A stretch of DNA of 64,000 nt from Deinococcus yavapaiensis KR-236. GTDB taxonomy: Bacteria > Deinococcota > Deinococci > Deinococcales > Deinococcaceae. This document shows, in pieces, positions 16,595-26,332 of this stretch (within the stretch, counting starts at the first letter, position 1; every line of letters starts with the position of its first letter). A program made the translations under genes and the position numbers. The DNA lies in assembly GCF_003217515.1 (NCBI RefSeq), contig NZ_QJSX01000002.1:269242-333241 (forward strand), read 5' to 3'. The notes under the pieces are model-generated. The model did not search any database and had not been told where the DNA came from. It worked only from the letters and a program-made list of their open reading frames with translations.

Positions 16595-17313
16595 TCGTAC
16601 TCACGGGAGGCTCCGGACGTCTCGGAACAGAGTTGCAGACCTTGCTGCCCGAGGCGCTCGCCCCGAACAGCCGGGAACTCGACGTGACGAGCGAGGAGAG
16701 CGTCATGTCGTACGTGCGTGGAGTTCGGCCCAGTGTGATCGTGCACGCGGCGGCTTATACCAACGTCGGCGCCGCCGAGCGAGAACGAGAAGCGTGCTGG
16801 CGCGTGAACGTCGTGGGCACTCGTCACGTCGTGCGGGCCGCCCACGACATCGGCGCGAAACTCGTGCACGTCTCCACCGATTACGTGTTCGACGGCGAGC
16901 GCGGCGGCTACACCGAGGAAGACCCTCTCGGACCGCCGATCAACTACTACGCCTTGTCCAAGTTGGTGGCAGAGGAAGTGGCGCGCACCGCGCCTCGTCA
17001 CCTCGTCGTGCGCACGTCGTTTCGGCCTCGAGAATGGCCGTACGAAACGGCTTTCACCGACGTGTTCACGTCTCAGGATTACGTCGACGTGATCGCGCCG
17101 GACATCGCCTTGATCGTTCGAAACGCCCTCGAGATCGACGCGCCGACCCTTCACGTCGCCACCGAGCGCAAGAGCGTGTTCGACCTCGCGAGGCGTCGCA
17201 AGCCGGACGTCCGACCCGGAGCGCGAGGGCAGGTAGGCGTGCGGATGCCGTCGGACGTGAGCCTCGACACGACGAGGTGGCAAGCTCTCAAGGCGTCGCT
17301 GCAGGAGCGTTGA
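16591..17313 (+). CDS. rfbD: dTDP-4-dehydrorhamnose reductase
   Basis: A 240-residue SDR that reduces dTDP-4-keto-rhamnose to dTDP-L-rhamnose. VIVLTGGSGRLGTELQ forms the cofactor loop at the N-terminus; HAAAYTNVGAAE, HVSTDYVFDG and YYALSKLVAEE are RfbD motifs, including Tyr-X3-Lys. It is about 50 residues shorter than typical RfbD, with a compressed C-terminal substrate domain. The GTG at 16591 shares GTGA with the rfbC stop. The 3' end overlaps the convergent ligase gene by 26 bp. Confidence 0.85.
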   Translation: MIVLTGGSGRLGTELQTLLPEALAPNSRELDVTSEESVMSYVRGVRPSVIVHAAAYTNVGAAEREREACWRVNVVGTRHVVRAAHDIGAKLVHVSTDYVFDGERGGYTEEDPLGPPINYYALSKLVAEEVARTAPRHLVVRTSFRPREWPYETAFTDVFTSQDYVDVIAPDIALIVRNALEIDAPTLHVATERKSVFDLARRRKPDVRPGARGQVGVRMPSDVSLDTTRWQALKASLQER

Positions 17314-18511
17314 CCGCCGTTCGTGGCGAGGGCGTCGGGGCCGTTCGAGCGAAGGCCATGCCGACCACGAGCCAGAAGAGCTCGGCGAAGTGCGGAGAGG
17401 GTCCGACGGTCACGACGTCCACGAGGCTGATGCCGAGATAGCCGAAGAAGATGGAGACGAGCAAGCCGTCGCGCGTTCGCCACACGGCACGGGCGGCGAA
17501 CACGAGGAGAACGAGCAGCCCGAGGGTGCCTAAAACGCCCGTTTCGGCGAGGCTGTGCAAGAAGACGTTGTGCGCGGTGAGCCAGACTCCTCGGTACGGT
17601 TCGAGCCAGGTCGGGCACGTCATGCCCACGTCGGCGAGGGCGGCCGTGACCACACACTGATCGTCGTACAGAAACTTGATGTACGGCCCGATTTGATACG
17701 GTCCCTGCCCGCCGATTGGCGAGTCGCCGAACGCTTGCAACGCTCCTTGCCATACTTGGTCGCGCCCCGAGAGGGTGCCGTTGGCAAAGCGCTCTACCAA
17801 GGCGAATTGGCGCAGCCCCGGAACGAGTCCCAAAGCGGCCACGACGATCAAGACCGTGACGCCGAGCGCGCGCAGATACCGTAGGTTGCCGACGAGTACG
17901 GCGGCGGCGGCCCCGACGGCGAGGGCGAGGAAGGGGCCGCGGCTGCCCGTCGCGACGAGCGTGACGAGCGCGGCGGCGCCAAGGCCGAGGCGCCACCAGG
18001 GAGCCGCGCCTTTCCACGACACGAGCAGCCAAAGCGTCGTGACGGCGATCAAGCCGAGCGATACGGTGTAGTAGAAGGGATGGCTCAGCCTCGCTTCAAG
18101 CAGTCGGGACGTGCCGTGCGTCAAGAACTCGTACCCCCAAGCGACGGCGAACACGGACGCGTATCCCCAAACGAGCGGCCGCAGGTGACGGCTTTCCTTG
18201 AGGTAGAGTCCTGCGGCGATCATCGCCGCGAAGAACAACAGGCGGAGCGCGGCGAGGGCGAGGGACTCCAGAGGTCGTGGCGTGAAGAGTGCGGCCGCGA
18301 TCTGCAGGGCCGCGCACAGCAGCAGGGCGTTGCGCGCGCTTCGAGACGAGCCGCGTAAGCTGGGCAGCGTCCAGAATGCCGCGAGATACAAAGGCGGGAA
18401 GACGGGAACGAGCGCGATGACCCAAGCGATCCACCGAGGAGCCGGAAGCGAAGGAGATTCGAACGGTTCGGGCTCGACGTGCGGTGGGGGAGGGGCGGTC
18501 AGGCTCGACAC
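17288..18511 (-). CDS. O-antigen ligase / Wzy-type polysaccharide membrane protein
   Basis: A 407-residue polytopic membrane protein with about 10-12 hydrophobic helices and a large outer loop (about 255-300) rich in Tyr, Pro and Cys, followed by TAHNVFLHSLAETGVLG, the Wzy_C/WaaL signature. It would polymerise or transfer the repeat units made by the convergent cluster. Deinococci lack classical LPS, so a lipid A-core acceptor is unlikely. The GTG at 18511 is preferred over ATG 18538: TATACT lies 7 nt upstream of the GTG, while the ATG directly abuts a terminator T-run with no ribosome-binding site. Confidence 0.78.
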   Translation of the reverse strand: MSSLTAPPPPHVEPEPFESPSLPAPRWIAWVIALVPVFPPLYLAAFWTLPSLRGSSRSARNALLLCAALQIAAALFTPRPLESLALAALRLLFFAAMIAAGLYLKESRHLRPLVWGYASVFAVAWGYEFLTHGTSRLLEARLSHPFYYTVSLGLIAVTTLWLLVSWKGAAPWWRLGLGAAALVTLVATGSRGPFLALAVGAAAAVLVGNLRYLRALGVTVLIVVAALGLVPGLRQFALVERFANGTLSGRDQVWQGALQAFGDSPIGGQGPYQIGPYIKFLYDDQCVVTAALADVGMTCPTWLEPYRGVWLTAHNVFLHSLAETGVLGTLGLLVLLVFAARAVWRTRDGLLVSIFFGYLGISLVDVVTVGPSPHFAELFWLVVGMAFARTAPTPSPRTAVNAPAATP

Positions 18512-18518
18512 GCGCGCC

Positions 18519-18524
18519 AGTATA
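18519..18524 (-). promoter_or_regulatory. leaderless-type -10 box for the ligase gene
   Basis: Minus-strand TATACT, 7 nt before GTG 18511, lying just past the tRNA-Glu terminator. Confidence 0.5.
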
Positions 18525-18539
18525 CGGGCAAACGACATG

Positions 18540-18563
18540 AAAAAACCCCCGCCGAAGCGGAGG
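18540..18563 (-). terminator. intrinsic terminator after tRNA-Glu
   Basis: On the minus strand a 7-bp stem, CCTCCGC with GCGGGGG (one G-U), closes a TTCG tetraloop and is followed by six T. It ends the tRNA transcript just before the ligase promoter. Confidence 0.85.
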
Positions 18564-18569
18564 TTTCCT

Positions 18570-18649
<80 letters not shown>

Positions 18650-18713
18650 TCAGGAACGTCGCGCGAACGCGGGTTTCTGCCTTTCAAGGGGCACCCTTTC
18701 GGGCACGCAGAGA

Positions 18714-18742
18714 ACTATAGCCCAGGAGCGGCGGGGCGTCAA
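18714..18742 (-). promoter_or_regulatory. tRNA-Glu promoter
   Basis: Minus strand: TTGACG (18737-18742), a 17-bp spacer, TATAGT (18714-18719). It is the closest match to a sigma-70 consensus in the window. The -35 falls inside the loop of the lpd 3' hairpin. Confidence 0.75.
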
Positions 18743-18755
18743 CTCCCGCCGCTCC
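18725..18755 (-). terminator. hairpin downstream of lpd
   Basis: An 11-bp perfect stem, GGAGCGGCGGG and CCCGCCGCTCC, with a 9-nt loop, starting 11 nt after the lpd stop. No T-tract follows, so it is a weak terminator or 3'-end protector. Confidence 0.5.
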
Positions 18756-18766
18756 CGGATCGTGCG

Positions 18767-20173
18767 TCACATATGAATCGTGCGCTTTTCCACGCCCAGG
18801 GCGGCTTCTTTCACGACCTCGCTGAGCGTCGGGTGGGCGTGCACCGTACGCGCGAGATCCTCGCTGGAGCCCGCGAACTCCATCACGGTGACCGCTTCCC
18901 CGATAAGCTCGGAAACGTTCGGGCCGACCATGTGCACCCCGAGGATGCGGTCGGTTTTCGCGTCGGCCACCACCTTCACGAAGCCGCGCGTGTCACCGTG
19001 TCCTGCTGCGCGTCCGTTCGCGCTGAACGGGAACTGCCCCACCCTCACGTCGAGGCCGCGCTCCTTCGCCTGACCTTCCGTGAGTCCCGCCCACGCGATC
19101 TCCGGCGAAGTGTAGATCACCCAAGGAATCACCTCGTAGTTCACGTGACCCGCTTGCCCGGCGATCATCTCCGCGACCGCCACGCCTTCCTCCTCGGCCT
19201 TGTGTGCCAGCATCGCTCCGCCGATCACGTCGCCGATCGCGTACACGTTGGGCAGGTTGGTGCGGTAGTGCGCGTCCGTCTTCACGAAGCCGCGCTCGTC
19301 GAGCTCCAAGCCCACCTCCTGCGCGCCGAGGCCTTTCGTGTGCGGCACCCGACCGATCGCCACGACGAGCTTGTCGAACTCGGCCGTCACGGTCTTGTCG
19401 CCGTCTTGATACGTGACCTTCACGCCCGCCACGTCCTGCGTGACTTCTTGGATCTTCACGCCGAAGCTGAACTTCAATCCTTGCTTTTGAAATTGCTTCA
19501 GGGCTTCGCGGCTCACCGCCGGATCCGCCGTCATGAGAAAGCCCGGGAGCGCTTCGAGCACCGTCACGTCCGCGCCGAGACGCCGCCACACGGAGCCGAG
19601 TTCCACCCCGATCACGCCCGCCCCGATCACGCCCAAGCGGTCAGGAACTTGCTCGAACGCGAGCGCGCCCGCGTTGTCCACGACGTGCCCGCCGAACGGG
19701 GCGAGCGGCAGCTCACGCGGGGAGCTGCCCGTCGCGACGATCACGTGCTTCGCCGCGACTTCCTGATCGCCCACAGCGACGACCCAACCGCCTTGATCTT
19801 GCCGCACGAGGCGCCCCAAGCCGTGCAGGGACGTCACCTTGTTCTTCTTGAACAGGTACGTCACGCCGCCGCTCATCTTGTCCACGACGGCTTCCTTGCG
19901 CGCCAGCATCTTCGCGAGGTCCAGCTTGGCGGAGTCCACGAGGATGCCGTGCTCCGAAAGCTCGTGGTTCACCATCTCGAAGCGCTCGCTGGAGTCCAGC
20001 ATGGCCTTGGAGGGAATGCACCCGACGTTGAGGCACGTTCCACCGAGGGAGGCCTTTCCGCCGCGCTCGAAGGCGTCCACGCACGCCGTCTTGAAGCCGA
20101 GCTGCGCCGCGCGAATCGCCGCGACGTACCCAGCCGGTCCACCACCGATCACGATCACATCAAAAACGTCCAC
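18767..20173 (-). CDS. lpd: dihydrolipoamide dehydrogenase (E3)
   Basis: A 468-residue FAD flavoprotein that reoxidises the lipoyl groups of 2-oxoacid dehydrogenases with NAD+. DVIVIGGGPAGY at the N-terminus binds FAD. GTCLNVGCIPSK has the redox-active cysteines at 47 and 52. VIGAGVIGVELGSVW is the NAD site and HAHPTLSE holds the active-site His at the interface. The GTG at 20173 was chosen because TATCAT lies 7 nt upstream; a GTG 27 nt earlier would sit before that box. It lies downstream of sucA and sucB in the same direction, supplying E3 to that complex. Confidence 0.93.
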   Translation of the reverse strand: MDVFDVIVIGGGPAGYVAAIRAAQLGFKTACVDAFERGGKASLGGTCLNVGCIPSKAMLDSSERFEMVNHELSEHGILVDSAKLDLAKMLARKEAVVDKMSGGVTYLFKKNKVTSLHGLGRLVRQDQGGWVVAVGDQEVAAKHVIVATGSSPRELPLAPFGGHVVDNAGALAFEQVPDRLGVIGAGVIGVELGSVWRRLGADVTVLEALPGFLMTADPAVSREALKQFQKQGLKFSFGVKIQEVTQDVAGVKVTYQDGDKTVTAEFDKLVVAIGRVPHTKGLGAQEVGLELDERGFVKTDAHYRTNLPNVYAIGDVIGGAMLAHKAEEEGVAVAEMIAGQAGHVNYEVIPWVIYTSPEIAWAGLTEGQAKERGLDVRVGQFPFSANGRAAGHGDTRGFVKVVADAKTDRILGVHMVGPNVSELIGEAVTVMEFAGSSEDLARTVHAHPTLSEVVKEAALGVEKRTIHM

Positions 20174-20180
20174 GCCCGGA

Positions 20181-20186
20181 ATGATA
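20181..20186 (-). promoter_or_regulatory. leaderless-type -10 box for lpd
   Basis: Minus-strand TATCAT, 7 nt before GTG 20173. It indicates that lpd has its own promoter inside the sucA-sucB-lpd row. Confidence 0.5.
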
Positions 20187-20229
20187 CCGTGCGCGCCCAC
20201 CGTGAAAGGCGCTCGAAGTCGGAATGCGA

Positions 20230-20259
20230 ACAGCGGTCAACGACGTCGTTGACCGCTGT
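20230..20259. repeat. 30-bp perfect palindrome between sucB and lpd
   Basis: Arms ACAGCGGTCAACGAC and their exact complement meet with no spacer. It lies 14 nt beyond the sucB stop. A transcript would fold it into a hairpin at the sucB 3' end, but only a weak T-rich stretch follows. A DNA operator for lpd is the alternative. Confidence 0.7.
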
Positions 20260-20272
20260 CGGTGCGCCGCGC

Positions 20273-21535
20273 TCAGATTTCGAGCAGCATCCGGGCGGGG
20301 TCTTCGAGGATGTTCTTGATGGCCACGAGGAACAGCACCGCTTCGCGACCGTCGATGATGCGGTGATCGTACGACAGCGCGACGTACATCATGGGCCGCG
20401 CGACGATCTGGCCGTTCTCGACGATGGGACGCTCGATGATGTTGTGCATCCCGAGGATCGCCGACTGCGGTTGGTTGAGGATCGGCGTGCTCATCATGGA
20501 GCCGAAGGTGCCGCCGTTCGTGATGGAGAACGTGCCGCCCGAAAGGTCCTCGAGGGTGAGCTTGCCGCTCTTGGCTTTCTGAGCGAAGGCCGCGATGTCC
20601 TTCTCGATCGTGGCGAGGCCCTTCTGGTCGGTGTCACGCAAGATCGGCACGACGAGACCCCGCTCCGACGCCACGGCGATGCCGATGTCGTAGTAGCCGT
20701 GATAGACGATGTCCTTGCCGTCCACCGACGAGTTGATGACCGGGAACTGCTTGAGGGCCTCGGTCGCCGCGCGCACGAACAAGCTCATGAAGCCGAGCTT
20801 GACGCCGTGCTTCGCCACGAAGGCGTCTTGGTACTTCTTGCGCAGATCCATGGCGGGCTTCATGTTGATCTCGTTGAAGGTCGTGAGGATCGCCGCCGTG
20901 TTCTGCACGTCCTTGAGACGCTCGGCGATGCGCGCCCGAATCCGCGTCATGGGCACGCGCTGCTCGGGACGCGCGCCCGCCGGAAGTTGCACGCTCGGCT
21001 GGAGCGTGGGCGTGCTCGCTGGCGCCTTCGCTTCCTGCTGGACGGGCGCCTCTCCCGCCGGGGCGGCGACGGCCGCGCCGCCCGCCGTGAACGACAAGAC
21101 GTCGCCTTTCGTGACACGCCCGTCCTTGCCCGTTCCGGAAATCTGCGCCGGGTCGAGATTTCCCTCGGTCACGAGCTTGCGCACGGCGGGCGACAGCCCG
21201 TCCGTGTCGACTTGCGGTTTGTCCATCACGGCGGTCGTCGATTGCGCTTGCGCCGCCTGTGCGGCGGCGGGCGTCGGCGCCGCCGTGACGACCGCCCCAC
21301 CCTCGCCGATCACGCCGAGGACTTCCTCGCTGAGGACCGTGTCTCCCTCGTTCTTCGCCACGCTCTGCAGCGTGCCGTCCGTGAGCGCCGTGACTTCCAG
21401 CACGACTTTGTCCGTCTCGATCTCGGCCACGACGTCGCCGCGCTTCACGGCGTCGCCAGGCTTCTTGTGCCACGCCAGCAAGGTGCCTTCGCTGACGGAT
21501 TCGCTGAACACGGGAACTTTGATTTCGGTCGGCAT
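20273..21535 (-). CDS. sucB: dihydrolipoyllysine-residue succinyltransferase (E2 of 2-oxoglutarate dehydrogenase)
   Basis: A 420-residue E2. The lipoyl domain at residues 1-75 has the modified lysine at 43 in EIETDKVVLEV. An Ala/Pro linker leads to the E3-binding domain (LSPAVRKLVTEGNLDPAQISGTGKDGRVTKGDVL, about 115-148). A second flexible linker precedes the catalytic domain, which ends with YDHRIIDGREAVLFL containing the catalytic His and Asp. FNEINM and DIGIAVAS are succinyltransferase-type. ATG 21535 has AGGAG upstream. It sits 116 bp after sucA and before lpd. Confidence 0.94.
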   Translation of the reverse strand: MPTEIKVPVFSESVSEGTLLAWHKKPGDAVKRGDVVAEIETDKVVLEVTALTDGTLQSVAKNEGDTVLSEEVLGVIGEGGAVVTAAPTPAAAQAAQAQSTTAVMDKPQVDTDGLSPAVRKLVTEGNLDPAQISGTGKDGRVTKGDVLSFTAGGAAVAAPAGEAPVQQEAKAPASTPTLQPSVQLPAGARPEQRVPMTRIRARIAERLKDVQNTAAILTTFNEINMKPAMDLRKKYQDAFVAKHGVKLGFMSLFVRAATEALKQFPVINSSVDGKDIVYHGYYDIGIAVASERGLVVPILRDTDQKGLATIEKDIAAFAQKAKSGKLTLEDLSGGTFSITNGGTFGSMMSTPILNQPQSAILGMHNIIERPIVENGQIVARPMMYVALSYDHRIIDGREAVLFLVAIKNILEDPARMLLEI

Positions 21536-21552
21536 ACGGCTCCTATCTTAGT

Positions 21553-21653
21553 ACCCCTCACCCTCCGGCCCCCTCGTCCACGAGGAAAGAGGGGAGACCG
21601 AAGCGCGAGAGCTGTCTGAAGCCCCTTCCACGACGCAAGGGGCAGGTGAGGGG

Positions 21654-21654
<1 letters not shown>
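21553..21654. repeat. structured intercistronic element between sucA and sucB
   Basis: Outer arms ACCCCTCACC and GGTGAGGGGT (10 bp exact, the right one touching the sucA stop) enclose two smaller hairpins, CCTCGT/ACGAGG and GCCCCTT/AAGGGGC. It resembles small dispersed repeats of Deinococcus genomes. Copy number cannot be judged here. Confidence 0.5.
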
Positions 21655-24452
<2,798 letters not shown>

Positions 24453-24462
24453 CGCGTTCCCC

Positions 24463-24468
24463 AGCATA
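24463..24468 (-). promoter_or_regulatory. -10 box for sucA
   Basis: Minus-strand TATGCT, 10 nt before ATG 24452, giving a leader of only a few nucleotides. No clear -35. Confidence 0.4.
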
Positions 24469-24740
24469 GCGCGACGTCACAAGGCGAGTGTGGGTACTTT
24501 CCCCGTTACACACTTGATCTTTCGCCGCCGCACCCCTGGCAGCAAAGCTCTCGCCGTCGAGCACGGTGCGGACCGCTTCTTGTCGCCACCGCTTTTCGGG
24601 CCGATAAGGATGCGGGTCGGCAGGGTCGGTGCGCCGTACAGCGTGCTCACGAGGCGCACCTCGAAAGAGGCGTGACAAAGCGGCGTTCACCTTGAGGCGC
24701 GTCCCACCCGTCCCATGCAGCGTTTCTCGACACTGCCCTC

Positions 24741-25946
24741 ATGACGACTCGTGTACGAGGTCGCCGCGTCCTCACCCTCATCCTCGCGGGCGGAAAAGGC
24801 TCGCGGCTCGGAAGCTTGACGAAGTACCGAGCCAAGCCCGTCCTTCCCTTCGGCGGCACGTACCGCCTCATCGACTTCGCCCTCTCGAACTGCGTTCACT
24901 CGGGATTGTCGGACGTGTGGGTGCTCGAGCAGTACGAACTGCACACTCTCAACGCGCACCTCGCCAACGGACGGCCTTGGGACTTGGACCGAACGCGCGG
25001 CGGCGTTCAGGTTCTGCCGCCCTTCACGAGCGACGGTAGCGACGACGCGCGCCTCGCTTCCGGCAACGCGCACGCCCTTCACGTCAACGCGCCCCTGCTG
25101 CGAGAGTACCGCCCCGACGTCGTGGTCGTGCTGTCGGCCGATCACGTCTACCGACTCGACCTCGCCGACGTGATTTCTCACCACCTCGACAAGAACGCTT
25201 CGGTCACGATGGTCACGACGTCCGTCCCGGAAGGCGAGACGGCCCACCGATTCGGCAATGTCGTTCTCGACGACGAGCGGCGCGTCACCGAGTTCGCGTA
25301 CAAGCCCGACGAGCCCATCTCGGACGTCGTCACGACGGAAGTCTTCGTGTACGACGCGCCGCACCTCTTCGAGACGCTCGACCGCCTCGCCGCCGCCGGA
25401 GAGCTCACAGACTTCGGGCACGAGCTGGTTCCGGCGCTCGTGAGCGAAGGCCGCGCGTTCGCTTACCCCTTCGAAGGGTACTGGCGCGACGTCGGGACGC
25501 TCGACGCGTACTGGGAGGCGCACCAGCAACTCCTCGCCGGCAAGCTTCCGCCGCTCGACGATCCCGCGTGGCCCACCCTCACGTACCACGCGCCGCGCTC
25601 GGCCGCCCGCCTCGAGAAGGGCGCCGTCGTCGAGGACAGCCTCGTCTCCCTCGGGTGCCGCGTCGCCGGACGCGTCGAACGCTCGGTCTTGTCGCCGGGC
25701 GTCGTCGTGGAGGCAGGCGCGGTCGTCACGGACAGCGTGCTGCTCAACGACGTCACGGTGCGCGCGAACGCCAAAGTCGAGCGTGCCGTGGTCGACGAAG
25801 GCGCCACGATCGACCCGAACGCCTCCGTCGGCACCCCCCATGAGGTGACGCTCGTGCCCGCTCACACGCACGTCGAGGCGGGCGAGCAGCTCGAAGGTGA
25901 CGATTTGCCAACCGAGCAGGCGCCACGGCGCCTCAATTTGCGGTGA
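24741..25946 (+). CDS. glgC: glucose-1-phosphate adenylyltransferase (ADP-glucose synthase)
   Basis: A 401-residue enzyme supplying ADP-glucose for glycogen. LILAGGKGSRLGSLTKYRAKPVLPFGG (from about residue 13) is the GlgC nucleotide and activator region. VVLSADHVYRLD and YPFEGYWRDVGTLDAYWEAH are GlgC signatures. The C-terminus folds as a left-handed beta-helix, visible as repeating V-V-like hexads (about 290-370). GACACT, close to the window's usual -10, sits 6 nt before the ATG, so it may be leaderless. It is divergent from sucA; the 273-bp gap holds both promoters. Confidence 0.92.
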   Translation: MTTRVRGRRVLTLILAGGKGSRLGSLTKYRAKPVLPFGGTYRLIDFALSNCVHSGLSDVWVLEQYELHTLNAHLANGRPWDLDRTRGGVQVLPPFTSDGSDDARLASGNAHALHVNAPLLREYRPDVVVVLSADHVYRLDLADVISHHLDKNASVTMVTTSVPEGETAHRFGNVVLDDERRVTEFAYKPDEPISDVVTTEVFVYDAPHLFETLDRLAAAGELTDFGHELVPALVSEGRAFAYPFEGYWRDVGTLDAYWEAHQQLLAGKLPPLDDPAWPTLTYHAPRSAARLEKGAVVEDSLVSLGCRVAGRVERSVLSPGVVVEAGAVVTDSVLLNDVTVRANAKVERAVVDEGATIDPNASVGTPHEVTLVPAHTHVEAGEQLEGDDLPTEQAPRRLNLR

Positions 25947-25973
25947 CGCGCGCGAGTCCCGCGCCCGGACGAC

Positions 25974-26288
25974 TCAGAAGGCGACGTCGAGGCCCGCGAT
26001 GCACTCTTGCGCGATCGCGCGCGCGAGCGGGTCCCGTGTCGAGCGCGCGTAACTCACGCCGAGGTGCAGATGCTCGCCCGCCACGAAGCGGTTCTCGATG
26101 GCGAGCGTTTGATAGTACGCGAGGTGCGTGTGAGCGAGCAGGATGTCGCGCGTGCGCTCGGGCGGCAGCGTGCGAAGCAGTTGCAGCGCCTTGTTGTACT
26201 CTTGCACCGCCTCCTGATCGTTGCCTTCGATGGCCGCTTCCCGCCCTTTTTGCAAGTGACGGGCCGCCGTGAGATACGCGGGACGCAT
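25974..26288 (-). CDS. small TPR-like hypothetical protein
   Basis: A 104-residue, all-helical protein. Residues 1-38 (HLQKGREAAIEGNDQEAVQEYNKALQLLRTL) match a tetratricopeptide unit by spacing of small and large residues, and a second less regular unit follows. Such folds bind peptides or partner proteins; the partner is unknown. TAGACT lies 6 nt before the ATG, which supports a real leaderless gene. It sits downstream of pnp on the same strand but has its own promoter. Confidence 0.65.
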   Translation of the reverse strand: MRPAYLTAARHLQKGREAAIEGNDQEAVQEYNKALQLLRTLPPERTRDILLAHTHLAYYQTLAIENRFVAGEHLHLGVSYARSTRDPLARAIAQECIAGLDVAF

Positions 26289-26294
26289 GACCGT

Positions 26295-26300
26295 AGTCTA
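26295..26300 (-). promoter_or_regulatory. leaderless-type -10 box for the TPR-like gene
   Basis: Minus-strand TAGACT, 6 nt before ATG 26288. Confidence 0.5.
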
Positions 26301-26332
26301 GCGTCCCGCGCGCGGCTCAAGCTCGAATTCGG

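Noticed and set aside
18773..21619. Very long open frame on the plus strand opposite lpd and sucB
   Set aside because: It mirrors the codon structure of the real minus-strand genes; its His/Arg/Val-rich product has no recognisable family and two clear enzymes lie on the other strand.
24453..24467. ATG 24467 as the sucA start
   Set aside because: It would lie inside the likely -10 box TATGCT; ATG 24452 is five codons downstream.
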